From the NCBI RefSeq assembly GCF_030813715.1, contig NZ_JAUSUZ010000001.1:1116001-1180000 (forward strand): a DNA stretch of 64,000 nucleotides, written 5' to 3'. Within the stretch, counting starts at the first letter, position 1. The number at the start of each line of letters is the position of its first letter. The translations under genes were made by a program, and so were the position numbers. The DNA comes from Catenuloplanes indicus. GTDB taxonomy: Bacteria > Actinomycetota > Actinomycetes > Mycobacteriales > Micromonosporaceae. The notes under the pieces were generated by a model. The model had not been told where the DNA came from. It ran no database searches and saw only the letters and a program-made list of their open reading frames with translations. Positions 17,155-25,681 of this stretch are shown here, piece by piece.

Positions 17155-18378
17155 TCAGCGCCGCGCGTCGATCCGGGCCGTCAGCCGGTCGGTCAGCTCG
17201 ACCTTGCGGCCGATCCGGCCGGCCTCGGCCAGCACGTCCGCGCCGAAGCGGTCCCAGAGGCCGGCCAGGCGGGAGGTGACGAGCACGGTGTCGACGGACT
17301 GGTCCGGCAGCGTGGTGCGGATGCCGACCGCGTGCCGGGCACCGGCCCGGCGTGCCAGCTCACCGTCGAACTCGAAGGCGACGCTGCCCGGCGGCAGCTC
17401 CGGCAGGTCGCCGCCGGCGCCGAGCACGGCGAACGGTCCGCCGTCGCGGGCCGCGGGCGCCTCGGCGATCTCCGCGCGCACGTCCAGGTCACGGACCGCG
17501 ACGGTGTGCGCCGCGACGAGCTCCACGAACTCCGGCCAGCTCCAGAACTCCACGTCGCGGACCGCGCGCCAGCCCACCTCGATCACCGGCTCCGGGTACT
17601 TCGCCAGGAACTGCAGCATGTTCTCGGTGAAGGTGACCATACGGTCGCCCATCGGGCGCTCGTGCGGCCATTCCACGATCCAGGCGTCCCGGGCGTACCC
17701 GAACGTCAGCCCGTGCCGGGCACCGCGAAACGCGATCTCGATGTCCTCCGCGCCCCACTTCACGAACGACTCGTCGAAACCGCCGATCCGCCGGAAGTCG
17801 TCCGCGCGGACCGAGCAGTTGAACGTGAAGAACAGCTGCCACGGCAGCGGATCGCGGTTCAGGTCGTAGCCGGCGGCGGCCAGCCGGTCCTCCCGGCCGT
17901 CGCGGAACTCCGGATCGCCGGCGAAACGCCGGGCCACCTCGTCCAGCGGCGCGGCGTCCATCGCCTCGGCCAGACCGTCGAGCCGGGCCAGGTTGGCGCC
18001 GAAGCCGTGCCCGTGGCCGATCACCATCCGGTGTGCCGCCGGATCGGCGTGCGCGGCCAGGTGGGCGCGGGCCAGGCCCGGCCCGGGCATCGCGCCGGCG
18101 TCCAGGAAGACCAGGACCGGCGCCGAGGCCAGCCGCGCGCCGGCGTTGCGCGCGGTGCCGGCCCGGAACCCCAGATCCTCCTGTACGTGGTAGCGCAGCG
18201 GCAGGCGGCCGGTGAACGACTCGACGATCCGCGCGGTGTCGTCCGACGAACCGTCGTCGGACACGATCACCTCGTACCGTTCGTGCGGAAGGTCCTGCAC
18301 GCTCAGGTGGTGCAGCTGCCGCCGCAGCAACGGACCTCGGTTGTACGTGGTGACGATGATCGACACTGCGGGATCCAC
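17155..18378 (-). CDS. GT2-family glycosyltransferase
   Basis: 407 residues. GT-A fold family 2: VSIIVTTYNRGPLLRRQL at the N terminus, IVSDDGSSDDT (nucleotide-sugar Asp), LVFLDAGAMPG at the position of the usual DxD metal site (here D-A-G, i.e. not a canonical DxD), and GGFDESFVKWGAEDIEIAFR with the ED catalytic base region. The last ~120 residues are an additional domain of unclear function. It starts 6 bases downstream of the hydrolase stop, so it belongs to the same operon. Decoration of small molecules is usually done by GT1 enzymes, so a GT2 enzyme here is slightly unexpected; it may act on a surface polymer instead. Confidence 0.88.
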   Translation of the reverse strand: MDPAVSIIVTTYNRGPLLRRQLHHLSVQDLPHERYEVIVSDDGSSDDTARIVESFTGRLPLRYHVQEDLGFRAGTARNAGARLASAPVLVFLDAGAMPGPGLARAHLAAHADPAAHRMVIGHGHGFGANLARLDGLAEAMDAAPLDEVARRFAGDPEFRDGREDRLAAAGYDLNRDPLPWQLFFTFNCSVRADDFRRIGGFDESFVKWGAEDIEIAFRGARHGLTFGYARDAWIVEWPHERPMGDRMVTFTENMLQFLAKYPEPVIEVGWRAVRDVEFWSWPEFVELVAAHTVAVRDLDVRAEIAEAPAARDGGPFAVLGAGGDLPELPPGSVAFEFDGELARRAGARHAVGIRTTLPDQSVDTVLVTSRLAGLWDRFGADVLAEAGRIGRKVELTDRLTARIDARR

Positions 18379-18384
18379 GGGAGA

Positions 18385-19263
18385 CTACGATCCTTTCCGG
18401 TCCGTGCCGGGCAGCCCGGCGAAATCGGCGATCAGCGACCAGTACGCCTCGGGGTTCTCCTCCTGGGCCAGGTGCCCGGAGTCCGGCACCCAGGCGGCGG
18501 TCACGTTCCGGATGCCGGCCGCCTCGAAGCCCTTCACGTGCGGCTCCAGCGAATGGCCGGCCGGCTTGGTGCCGTGCAGGTAGAGCAGGGGCACGTCGAT
18601 CGGCGTGGTCACCGCCTCGTTCTCCCGGGTGTCGCGCTCCATGGCGCGGTACCAGGAGAACGCGGCACAGAGCGCGCCCTCGGCCCGGTACGCGGCCACG
18701 TGCGCCTGCCGGGACTGCTCGGTGATCCGGCTGCCGTCGCCGGACAGCACGTCGTACCAGTGGTCGAGGAACGGCCGCTCCCGGTCCCGGACCAGGATCT
18801 CCGGCAGTCTCGGCTTGGCGTTGAAGTGGAAGTGCCACATCGCCGGGTCGCGGACCGCGATGTCCCACGGGAACACGCCGGGCACCACGACGTGCAGGAT
18901 GACGGCGCGGGCCAGGTCGGTGACGTGCCGCAGGTAGGCGTACGTCACCATGCCGCCGATGTCGCCGCCGGCCAGCGTCACGTCGCGGAGCCCGAGGACC
19001 CCGAAGACCTCCTGCAACCGTACGGCGAGCGCCTTCTTGGTGCCGTCGGTCGGGTCACCGGTCGAGCGGCCGATGCCGGGCAGGTCGATCGCGATCGCAT
19101 GCGCCGTCGGTGCGGCCAGCCGGAGCATCCGCTCGTAGCTGGACCAGGACGTCGGGAACCCGTGCACGAAGACGACCGGCGGCGCACCGGGCGTGCCGGC
19201 CTCCACGACGTGCACGGACGAGCCGCCGGCCTCGATCTGCCGGTGGCGAAGCGTGGTGTCCAT
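18385..19263 (-). CDS. Alpha/beta hydrolase, epoxide hydrolase/haloalkane dehalogenase type
   Basis: 292 residues from ATG 19263 behind GAGGAG. Oxyanion-hole HGFPTSW follows VVFVHG; the nucleophile elbow is LAGGDIGGMVTYAY, with Asp where lipases have Ser, which is the mark of epoxide hydrolases and dehalogenases. The C-terminal catalytic His is in DSGHLAQEENPE. It should open an epoxide or hydrolyse a halide or ester through an Asp ester intermediate. It lies between the acyl-CoA-dehydrogenase-like gene and the GT2 gene on the same strand. Together with the larger EHN-type hydrolase at 25682 it gives the region two distinct epoxide-hydrolase families. Confidence 0.87.
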   Translation of the reverse strand: MDTTLRHRQIEAGGSSVHVVEAGTPGAPPVVFVHGFPTSWSSYERMLRLAAPTAHAIAIDLPGIGRSTGDPTDGTKKALAVRLQEVFGVLGLRDVTLAGGDIGGMVTYAYLRHVTDLARAVILHVVVPGVFPWDIAVRDPAMWHFHFNAKPRLPEILVRDRERPFLDHWYDVLSGDGSRITEQSRQAHVAAYRAEGALCAAFSWYRAMERDTRENEAVTTPIDVPLLYLHGTKPAGHSLEPHVKGFEAAGIRNVTAAWVPDSGHLAQEENPEAYWSLIADFAGLPGTDRKGS

Positions 19264-19297
19264 GTCTGCTCTCCTCACTGGCGTCGGCGGGCGGCGG

Positions 19298-20479
19298 TCA
19301 CAGGTACGGCGTGTTCGGCGCGAGGCCGCACAGCACCCGGCCGTACAGCTCGATGTTGGTCGCGGGGAAGGTGAGCGCGTGTATCGCCATCGCGTCGAGA
19401 TTGCGCTGGATGCGCTGGATCGGCACGTCCTCGTAGATCGACGACGCGCCGCTCGCGGTGGCCAGCAGGTGCACGGCCCGCTTCGCCAGCTGGGCGATCC
19501 GGCCGAGCTGCGCGCGGGAGTAGACCCGCTCGCGCTCGCTCCACGGCTCACCGGCGCGCGCCTTCTCGTCGATCAGCGCGGCGAATGCGTGCGCGCGCAT
19601 CTCCGCCTCCTCGGTCAGCAGCGCGGCCTCGCCCACCGTCAGGTGGGTGACCGGCGCGTCCCGCTGGCTGGCGTAGTCGGTGTAGGTGATCGCCCGGCCG
19701 GGCAGCCGCTCCAGGAACGTCTCCATCGCGTACTTCGCCGCGCCGATGGTCTGCCCGGCCGTGGCCGCGGTCGACGTGACCAGCAGCGGGATCTCGTAGA
19801 TCGCCTTACCGGCGTTTCGCGCGGACCGGCTCTGCGGGCTGAACAGGTCGGCCTGCGCGACGACCCGGGAGGCCGGCACGAACACGTCGGTCGCCGAGGT
19901 GGTGACGCTGCCGGTGCCGCGCAGGCCGGTGACGTGCCAGTCGTCGACGATCTTGAAATCACTGACCGGGATCAGCGCGGTCATCGGCTGCGGCCGCTCG
20001 CCCGGCGCGTCCAGCATGGCGGCGCTGAACGCGTAGTGGCTGTGCAGTACGCCGGTGCTGAACCGCCACCGTCCGTTGTAGAGGTAGCCGCCGTCGACCG
20101 GCGTCGCCGTCCCGGTCGCGGAGATGCTGCCGCAGACCCGCACGCCCGGCGTGGCGAACACCTCGTCCTGAACCTCGTCCGGGAAGCGGCCGACGATCCA
20201 GTTGATCAGTGACCAGACGGAGAGGCAGAACGCCGCGGAACCGTCGCCGCGGGCGATCTCCGCGTGTACGTCCACCAGCGTCCGCGCGTCGCTCTCGAAG
20301 CCGCCGTACTGCCGGGGGACGCGCATGCGCAGCAGGCCGGCCTCCTCCATCCCGGCCAGCACGTCGTCCGGCAGGCGGCGGTGCTCGTCGATCCACCGGG
20401 AGCGCTCGCGCAGCAACGGCACCAGCTCTCCCGCCCGCCGGACCAGTTCTTCGCGCACCGGAACCGCCGTGTCCTGCAT
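19298..20479 (-). CDS. Acyl-CoA-dehydrogenase-fold flavin-dependent monooxygenase or oxidoreductase
   Basis: 393 residues from ATG 20479 with AGGAGG at 6 bases. The fold shows as LLRMRVPRQYGGFESD, EIARGDGSAAFCLS, a middle beta domain with GYLYNGRWRFSTGVLHSHYA and a C-terminal helical domain. Residues and spacing resemble the HsaA/DszC-like group, which uses reduced FMN or FAD for hydroxylation rather than CoA thioester dehydrogenation. No flavin reductase is adjacent. A role in hydroxylating an aromatic or polyketide intermediate is likely but not specific. It is separated by 118 bases from the VOC gene and 34 bases from the hydrolase gene. Confidence 0.85.
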   Translation of the reverse strand: MQDTAVPVREELVRRAGELVPLLRERSRWIDEHRRLPDDVLAGMEEAGLLRMRVPRQYGGFESDARTLVDVHAEIARGDGSAAFCLSVWSLINWIVGRFPDEVQDEVFATPGVRVCGSISATGTATPVDGGYLYNGRWRFSTGVLHSHYAFSAAMLDAPGERPQPMTALIPVSDFKIVDDWHVTGLRGTGSVTTSATDVFVPASRVVAQADLFSPQSRSARNAGKAIYEIPLLVTSTAATAGQTIGAAKYAMETFLERLPGRAITYTDYASQRDAPVTHLTVGEAALLTEEAEMRAHAFAALIDEKARAGEPWSERERVYSRAQLGRIAQLAKRAVHLLATASGASSIYEDVPIQRIQRNLDAMAIHALTFPATNIELYGRVLCGLAPNTPYL

Positions 20480-20597
20480 GCTGTCCTCCTGAGGCCGAAC
20501 GGATGATGGACGGGACCGGCGCACGCCGCGCCGTCCCGCGCCGTCGATTTTCCGAGCCGCGCGGGAGCCGCCGCATCTTCACGATTGCCGTCCGGGC

Positions 20598-20984
20598 TCA
20601 GCCGACGTCGGCCAGACCGATCAGATTTCCCTGCGGGTCGGTGAAGTGGCCGACGACCAGCGGGGAACCGGGGGCCTGGACCGGGCCGAGGACGCGGGTG
20701 CCGCCGAGCTTCTCGGCCGCCTGGAGCGCGGCCTCGACGTCCGGCACGCCGACGTAGAACAGCGCCTTGTTGCCGAAGCCGGGGCCGCCGCCGACGCCGC
20801 CGGGGATGCCGGGGGTGTCGCTGTCCGGGCCGGCGGCCATGAACCCGTACGTACCCGGCGCGGAGACGCCCTCGGCCACCTCGCCGCCGGTCTCGAACGA
20901 CCAGCCGAACAGCTCGCCGTAGTAGTCGCGCAGGCCGTCCGGATCCGGCCCGATGATCTCGAAGTGCACAACCGGTCGTCCCAT
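20598..20984 (-). CDS. VOC (glyoxalase/bleomycin-resistance-fold) protein
   Basis: 128 residues from ATG 20984 with AAGGAG upstream. Two beta-alpha-beta-beta-beta modules are visible: VVHFEIIGPDPDGLRDYYGELFGWSF and ALFYVGVPDVEAALQAAEKLGGTRVLGP, ending in VVGHFTDPQGNLIGL. Metal ligands of the family would be His7 (VVHFEI), His near the C-terminal GHFTDP and a Glu. VOC proteins include drug-binding self-resistance proteins and dioxygenase-like enzymes. It faces the HxlR regulator across a 136-base region with operator-like repeats, so HxlR probably controls it and perhaps the operon behind it. Confidence 0.88.
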   Translation of the reverse strand: MGRPVVHFEIIGPDPDGLRDYYGELFGWSFETGGEVAEGVSAPGTYGFMAAGPDSDTPGIPGGVGGGPGFGNKALFYVGVPDVEAALQAAEKLGGTRVLGPVQAPGSPLVVGHFTDPQGNLIGLADVG

Positions 20985-21029
20985 GATCCGCTCCTTCGGC
21001 GTCGGTTCCGCGTACAACGTATTAGGCTC

Positions 21030-21067
21030 GGTTGCGATAAACAACCACGTAGAGGTTTTTTGCAACC
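21030..21067. promoter_or_regulatory. Putative HxlR operator: two GGTTG/CAACC inverted repeats
   Basis: Between the divergent VOC and HxlR genes lies a 17-bp dyad (GGTTG-N7-CAACC, 21030-21046) followed after 7 bases by a second, shorter one (GGTT-N5-CAACC, 21054-21067) in an A/T-rich patch. Two dyads of shared half-site fit binding by two HxlR dimers and coordinate control of both genes. Confidence 0.6.
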
Positions 21068-21120
21068 GCGCGTCGGCCGATAACCTCCACCGGCCGCCTT
21101 CACGCACCGAGGAGCCGTCC

Positions 21121-21798
21121 GTGCCGACCAGCCGCAGCTACCACGACGCCTGCGGGATCGCCCGCGCCCTGGACGTGCTCGGCGAGCGCTGGGCCCTGCT
21201 GATCGTCCGCGAGCTGCTGCTCGGCCCGCAGCGCTTCGCCGATCTGCGCGCCGCGCTCCCCCAGGCCAGCAGCAACATCGTCACCGACCGGCTCCGCGAG
21301 CTCGGCGCACACGGCGTGGTCGCCCGGCGCCGGCTGCCGGCCCCGGGCGCCGCCTGGGTCTACGAGCTGACCCCGCACGGCCGCGAGGCCGAGCCGATCG
21401 TGCTGGCGCTCGGCGACTGGGGCGTCCGGCTCCCCCCGCGCGACGACACGGCCGCGCTCAGCGCCACCTCGACGCTGATCTACCTGCGCTCCGCCGCCCG
21501 GCCCGACCCGGCGTGGCCGCCCGCGGTCTACCGGGTGCAGCTCGGCGCACAGGTCTGGACGGTCCGCGCGGCCGACGGCGCGGTGAGCGTCACCCAGGGC
21601 GACCCGGCCGGCTGCGACGCCGGGCTGGCCACCGATCCGCGCACGCTCAACGCGCTGCTCGGCGACCCGGACCGGCTGGCCGGCGCGGAGCGGGCGGGCA
21701 CCGCCGTCGTCACCGGCGACCGGGCGGCGCTGCTGCGGCTGCTCGACGCGGTCCCCGCCGCCGGGCGCACCGCGCCGGCCTCGCCACCGCGCGTGTGA
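21121..21798 (+). CDS. HxlR-family regulator with C-terminal SCP2-like domain
   Basis: 225 residues from GTG 21121 behind GAGGAG. The winged helix has the HxlR hallmarks CGIARALDVLGERWALLIVRELLLGPQRFADLRAALPQASSNIVTDRLRELG, with the conserved N-terminal Cys used for thiol or electrophile sensing in several family members. An extra C-terminal domain (residues ~120-225) with VYRVQLGAQVWTVRAADGAV and ADTGL-like repeats resembles the SCP2-like extension found in a subset of HxlR proteins and may bind a lipophilic ligand. It is divergent from the VOC gene and probably represses it. Sensing of an electrophilic pathway product is an inference. Confidence 0.88.
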   Translation: MPTSRSYHDACGIARALDVLGERWALLIVRELLLGPQRFADLRAALPQASSNIVTDRLRELGAHGVVARRRLPAPGAAWVYELTPHGREAEPIVLALGDWGVRLPPRDDTAALSATSTLIYLRSAARPDPAWPPAVYRVQLGAQVWTVRAADGAVSVTQGDPAGCDAGLATDPRTLNALLGDPDRLAGAERAGTAVVTGDRAALLRLLDAVPAAGRTAPASPPRV

Positions 21799-22326
21799 TC
21801 CGCGCGCGGCCGTGCCCGGATCACGACCGTGCGAAGCCTTCGGCAACGGGCGTCGCGCCGCGCTGCGGCCGACCCGACCGCTCTACCCCCACCTGACCGG
21901 CGGGCCGCGGCCGCGGTGCCGCGCGGAGTCCCGATAGCACCCGCGGTGCCGGCACGGCGAAGCCGGACCTCGCCACGATCGCCGCTGCCGCACCAACGGC
22001 CGCGCGGATCCTCACAACAGCCGCGCAGCGACCACGCCGGAGGTCCGCGACGGCCGTGCGGCGACTACGCGGATCCTTCCGACAGCCGCGCGGATCTCCG
22101 CAGCAGCCACGCGGCAACCACACGGAAGACCCGCGACAGCCGCGCGGCAACCCAGCGGATCTTCGCAGCAGCCACGCGGCAACCGCACGGCAGACCCGCA
22201 GCAGCCGCGCGGCAACCACACGGAAGACCCGCGACAGCCGCGCGGCGACCGCGCGGAAGGCCCGCGACCGCCGGTGGCCCGGGTCGGAAGACCCCGGCCA
22301 CCGGCCGTCGGTGCGGAGCCGTGCGG
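21799..22326. repeat. Intergenic region with 33-base tandem repeat array (minisatellite)
   Basis: 528 bases without a convincing gene. From about 22099 to 22262 there are five consecutive units of 32-33 bases, each containing cagccgcgcggcaacc or a close variant; more degenerate units extend back to about 22000. There are no unique spacers, so it is not a CRISPR array. Because the unit is a multiple of three, long spurious ORFs cross it on both strands, rich in Arg/Cys or Ser/Arg repeats; I do not regard them as genes. The array lies downstream of HxlR and downstream of the exporter, i.e. between convergent genes. Confidence 0.8.
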
Positions 22327-23742
22327 TCAGTCGATGTCGGCGGTGGGCCGGGAGCGCAGCAGCGTCCAGGTGATCGCCAGCGTGACGAGGGCGATGACGG
22401 CGCAGGCGATGAAACCGGCCCGGTAGCCGCCCTCGTCGCCGGTCGCGATGGTGGAGAAGGACGCGATCACGGTGACCACCACGGCCACGCCGAAGCCGCC
22501 GCCGGACTGCAGCGCCGCGGTGTTCAGGCCGGACGCCAGGCCGGCGTGCGCGCGCTGCACGCCGGCCAGCGCGGCCGTGGCGGCGGCGACCGTGGCGACG
22601 CCCATGCCCGCGCCGAAGACGGCCAGTCCGGCGAACGTATCGAGCCGCCACTGCCCGGCCGCCACCGTGATCAGCAGCAGCAGCGCACCGGCGGCCATCG
22701 CCACCATGCCGGCGCCGGCGACCGCCCGCACACCCCAGCGGGTCACCAGCGCATGCCCGGCGTACGCGCCGATCGTGGCGCTGAGCGGCATCACCACCTG
22801 GCGCAGGCCGAAGTCCCAGGCGGACAGGCCGAGGAACGTCTGCGCGTACTGGCTCATCGTGACGGACAGGCCGAACGGCAGCATGCCGACCGCGAGCATC
22901 GCCAGGTTGCCGCCGACCAGCGAGCGGGAGCGGAACAGGTGCAGCGGTACCAGCGGCGCCTTCGACCGGCTCTCGATCGCGACGAACGCCGCGAGCAGCA
23001 CGATCGCGCCGGCCAACAGCGCGAGCGTGCGGGTGCTCAGCCACCCGGCGGTCGGCACCAGCACGATGGCGTAGAGCAGCAGCACCAGCGCGCCGGTGCT
23101 GGTCGCGGCGCCGGCCAGGTCGAACGTGCGCGGCTGGTCGCGGTCGCGGCTCTCCGGCAGCAGCACCGGCGCGAGCACCAGCATGATGAGCGCGACCGGC
23201 ACGTTGACCAGGAACACCCACTGCCAGCCCAGCTCGGTCAGCGCGCCGCCGGCGAGCAGGCCGGTGACCGCGCCGAAGCTGGCGATGCCGGCCCAGCCGG
23301 CCAGCGCCTTGTGCCGGTCCGGGCCGTCCGGGAACGCGTCGGTCAGGATGGCCAGCGCGGTCGGCGCCATCAGCGCCGCGGACACGCCGTGCAGCGCGCG
23401 GGCCGCGATCAGCACGCCCGCGCTCCAGGCGAAGCCGGACAGCAGCGAGATGGCCAGGAACAGAGCGGTGCCGACCAGGAACATCCGGCGGCGGCCGAGC
23501 AGGTCCGCCGCGCGGCCGCCGAGCAGCAGCAGGCCACCGAACGCGAGCAGGTTCGCGCTCAGCACCCACTGCGCGGAGGCCGGCGACATGGCCAGGTCCG
23601 CGCTGATCGCGGGCAGCGCGAGGATGACGATCTGCGAGTCGAGAATGATCATGAAGTTGGCGGCGCAGAGCAGGACGAGTGCCGCCCAGCGGCGCGGGTG
23701 CGGCACGGCGAGCGGTGGAGGGCCCAGGGACGAAGCGACCAT
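22327..23742 (-). CDS. MFS drug exporter, DHA2/EmrB-QacA type (14 TM)
   Basis: 471 residues from ATG 23742 with AAGGACAG upstream. LVLLCAANFMIILDSQIVILALPAI is the motif-D1 region of DHA2 transporters, and GGRAADLLGRRRMF is MFS motif A. About 14 hydrophobic segments are present. In antibiotic clusters this type is the usual self-resistance exporter, driven by the proton gradient. It is divergent from the small gene at 23929 (186-base spacer). An alternative in-frame ATG lies ~60 bases upstream but lacks a better ribosome site. Confidence 0.92.
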   Translation of the reverse strand: MVASSLGPPPLAVPHPRRWAALVLLCAANFMIILDSQIVILALPAISADLAMSPASAQWVLSANLLAFGGLLLLGGRAADLLGRRRMFLVGTALFLAISLLSGFAWSAGVLIAARALHGVSAALMAPTALAILTDAFPDGPDRHKALAGWAGIASFGAVTGLLAGGALTELGWQWVFLVNVPVALIMLVLAPVLLPESRDRDQPRTFDLAGAATSTGALVLLLYAIVLVPTAGWLSTRTLALLAGAIVLLAAFVAIESRSKAPLVPLHLFRSRSLVGGNLAMLAVGMLPFGLSVTMSQYAQTFLGLSAWDFGLRQVVMPLSATIGAYAGHALVTRWGVRAVAGAGMVAMAAGALLLLITVAAGQWRLDTFAGLAVFGAGMGVATVAAATAALAGVQRAHAGLASGLNTAALQSGGGFGVAVVVTVIASFSTIATGDEGGYRAGFIACAVIALVTLAITWTLLRSRPTADID

Positions 23743-23928
23743 GTCTGTCCTTATGCCGGAGGAGTGCCAGCGACTCCCGTCGATTCCGGAAGTTCGATCA
23801 CGCATGGTGGCACGCGTCACCGGGACGGTCTTCTTCCAAAGTGCGCTGTTGCGATACCGCATTCCGGAAGATGCCGCCGGCCGGCCGGCGGCGGCAGCGT
23901 GGTCGGCGACGCCGTCGAAAGGACGACC

Positions 23929-24225
23929 ATGGCTCACACGACCGTGATCCGGTACACCACCCGGCCCGAGGCCGCGGACCTGAACGCGCGGCTGGTGGAG
24001 GAGGTCTTCGCCGAGATCAGCGCGGCCGCGCCGGACGGGCTGCGGTACACCACCTACCGGCTCGGTGACGGGACCGAGTTCATCCACGTGCTGGTCAGCG
24101 AGGGAGAGGGCAATCCGCTGGGCGCGTTCCCCGCGTTCCGGCGATTCCAGGAGGGCATCGGCGAGCGGTGCGCCGACGGGCCGCGATTCAGTCCGGCCGC
24201 GGTGGTCGGCGCGTACGGCCGCTGA
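23929..24225 (+). CDS. Small hypothetical protein, dimeric alpha/beta-barrel-like
   Basis: 98 residues from ATG 23929, with AAAGGA at 5 bases. Sequence: HTTVIRYTTRP, LVEEVFAEISAAAPDGLRYTTYRLGDG, then FIHVLVSEGEGNPLGAFPAFRRFQEGI. The spacing of a beta strand, a helix, two strands and another helix resembles antibiotic-biosynthesis-monooxygenase-like ferredoxin folds. No catalytic residues can be pinned. It is the only plus-strand gene in this stretch and is followed by a strong hairpin. Function unknown; a small monooxygenase or binding role in the pathway is only a possibility. Confidence 0.75.
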   Translation: MAHTTVIRYTTRPEAADLNARLVEEVFAEISAAAPDGLRYTTYRLGDGTEFIHVLVSEGEGNPLGAFPAFRRFQEGIGERCADGPRFSPAAVVGAYGR

Positions 24226-24229
24226 CACG

Positions 24230-24262
24230 CCGCCGCCCCGGGGAGGCTCCCCGGGGCGGCGG
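24230..24262. terminator. Bidirectional terminator hairpin
   Basis: 15-bp GC stem (24230-24244 with 24248-24262) with a 3-base loop between the convergent small gene and the FAD monooxygenase gene. Confidence 0.88.
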
Positions 24263-24273
24263 TACGGCGACGG

Positions 24274-25650
24274 TCAGCCGGCGTGCACCGGCTGGGCGAG
24301 CCAGGACGGCCCCGGCTGCGGACGGCGGATCGCGTGGCGCAGCACCCGGGCCATCATGGCCGGCCGCATCAGCGCGGACGGCGGGTCGAGCAGGCCGGCC
24401 ACTCGCATGAAACCCTCGGTGACCTTGGCGTCCTTGGTGGCCGCGTACTGCAGCCGGGCCATGTAGGCGTTCCCGATCCGTACCTTCATCGGCCGTGGTC
24501 CTTCCACCCCGGGGAAGTCCAGGTCGCCGGTGACCGAGACCTCCCACGGCGTGTCGATGATCCGGGCCGCCTCGGCGAAGTAGGCGGCCGCGTCCGGCAC
24601 GGTCCCGCGGCGCAGCGCGTCCCGCAGCGCGATCGCCTCCATCGCCGCGACCGTCATGCCCTGGCCGTACACCGGGTTGAAGCTGCACAGCGCGTCGCCG
24701 ATCAGCAGATAGTGCTCCGGGAACCGGCTGAGCCGCTCGTACCGTCGCCGGACACTGACCGGGAAGCGGAACGTGACCGGGTCGGTGAGCGGCTGCGCGC
24801 CGCGGACCGCCCGGTAGACGTCCGGGATCGGCAGCGTGCGAGCGAACTCCAGGAAGCCGTCCTCGTCGGTGGGCGGGTGGTCGCCGAGGATGCCGGTCAG
24901 CGACAGGTTGATCACGCCGGGGCCGATGGTGCCGAAGAACGCGCCGCGTGGGTGGGCCGGTGACGCGACCGGGTTGATCGAGTAGACGCCCTCGCCGAGC
25001 ATGCCCGGTTCCATCCGGTAGTGCCGCGTGGTGTACGCCAGCCCGATCTTGACCTTGTCCTCCGCCGGCTTCGGATAGCCCAGCTCGGCCAGCCACGCCG
25101 GGGTGCGCGAGCCCCGCCCGGTCGCGTCCACGACCAGGTCCGCGTCGTAGACCCGCTCCTGGTCCGGCGCGTCGTGCGGCACCACCCGCGCGCCGAGGAT
25201 CCGGCGGCCCTCCGCGTCGGCCACGATCCCGGCGATGTCGTGCCGCTCCAGGAACGTCACGTTCGGCAGCGCGGCCACCCGGGCGCGGATGTGCGCCTCC
25301 AGCATCGGCCGCGGCGCCATCACCGATCGCAGGCCGGTGCGGGCGATCCGGGCCGGGCGGCCGTTCAGGTACCAGCGCATCTCACCCAGGTCGCAGCTCG
25401 GGATGCCGGCGCCGGTCAGCCCGTCGGTCAGGCCCGGGAACAGCTCCTCCAGGATCAGGTGCCCGCGGGCGTGCAGCGCGTGGGCGTGCACGGCGTGCGG
25501 CGCGCCCCGGCGCGTCCCGGTCACCCCGAGCACCGTGTCCCGGTCGACGACCAGCACCTCGTCGTAGGACTCCGACAGCACCCGGGCGGCGAGGATGCCG
25601 CCCATGCTGCCGCCCAGCACCAGGGCCCGCTTGCCGACCCGACTGTCCAT
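24274..25650 (-). CDS. FAD-dependent monooxygenase (PHBH-fold)
   Basis: 458 residues. N-terminal FAD motif ALVLGGSMGGILAARVL, FAD/NADPH-binding DADLVVDATGRGS (the DG-like motif) and LLIGDALCSFNPVYGQGMTVAAMEA (the GD motif that contacts FAD ribose, with the family's conserved Pro as NPVYGQG). This is the flavoprotein aromatic hydroxylase group that includes many polyketide tailoring oxygenases and halogenase relatives; no halogenase WxWxIP motif is seen. It starts 31 bases after the EHN epoxide hydrolase gene stop, so both are one operon, which suggests epoxidation or hydroxylation followed by hydrolysis (inference). Confidence 0.9.
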   Translation of the reverse strand: MDSRVGKRALVLGGSMGGILAARVLSESYDEVLVVDRDTVLGVTGTRRGAPHAVHAHALHARGHLILEELFPGLTDGLTGAGIPSCDLGEMRWYLNGRPARIARTGLRSVMAPRPMLEAHIRARVAALPNVTFLERHDIAGIVADAEGRRILGARVVPHDAPDQERVYDADLVVDATGRGSRTPAWLAELGYPKPAEDKVKIGLAYTTRHYRMEPGMLGEGVYSINPVASPAHPRGAFFGTIGPGVINLSLTGILGDHPPTDEDGFLEFARTLPIPDVYRAVRGAQPLTDPVTFRFPVSVRRRYERLSRFPEHYLLIGDALCSFNPVYGQGMTVAAMEAIALRDALRRGTVPDAAAYFAEAARIIDTPWEVSVTGDLDFPGVEGPRPMKVRIGNAYMARLQYAATKDAKVTEGFMRVAGLLDPPSALMRPAMMARVLRHAIRRPQPGPSWLAQPVHAG

Positions 25651-25681
25651 TGCGGTCTCCCGTTCTCGTGGGGTACGCCGG

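Noticed and set aside
21999-22262. CRISPR array
   Set aside because: Units follow each other directly without unique spacers, and differ at points within the repeat; no cas gene is near.
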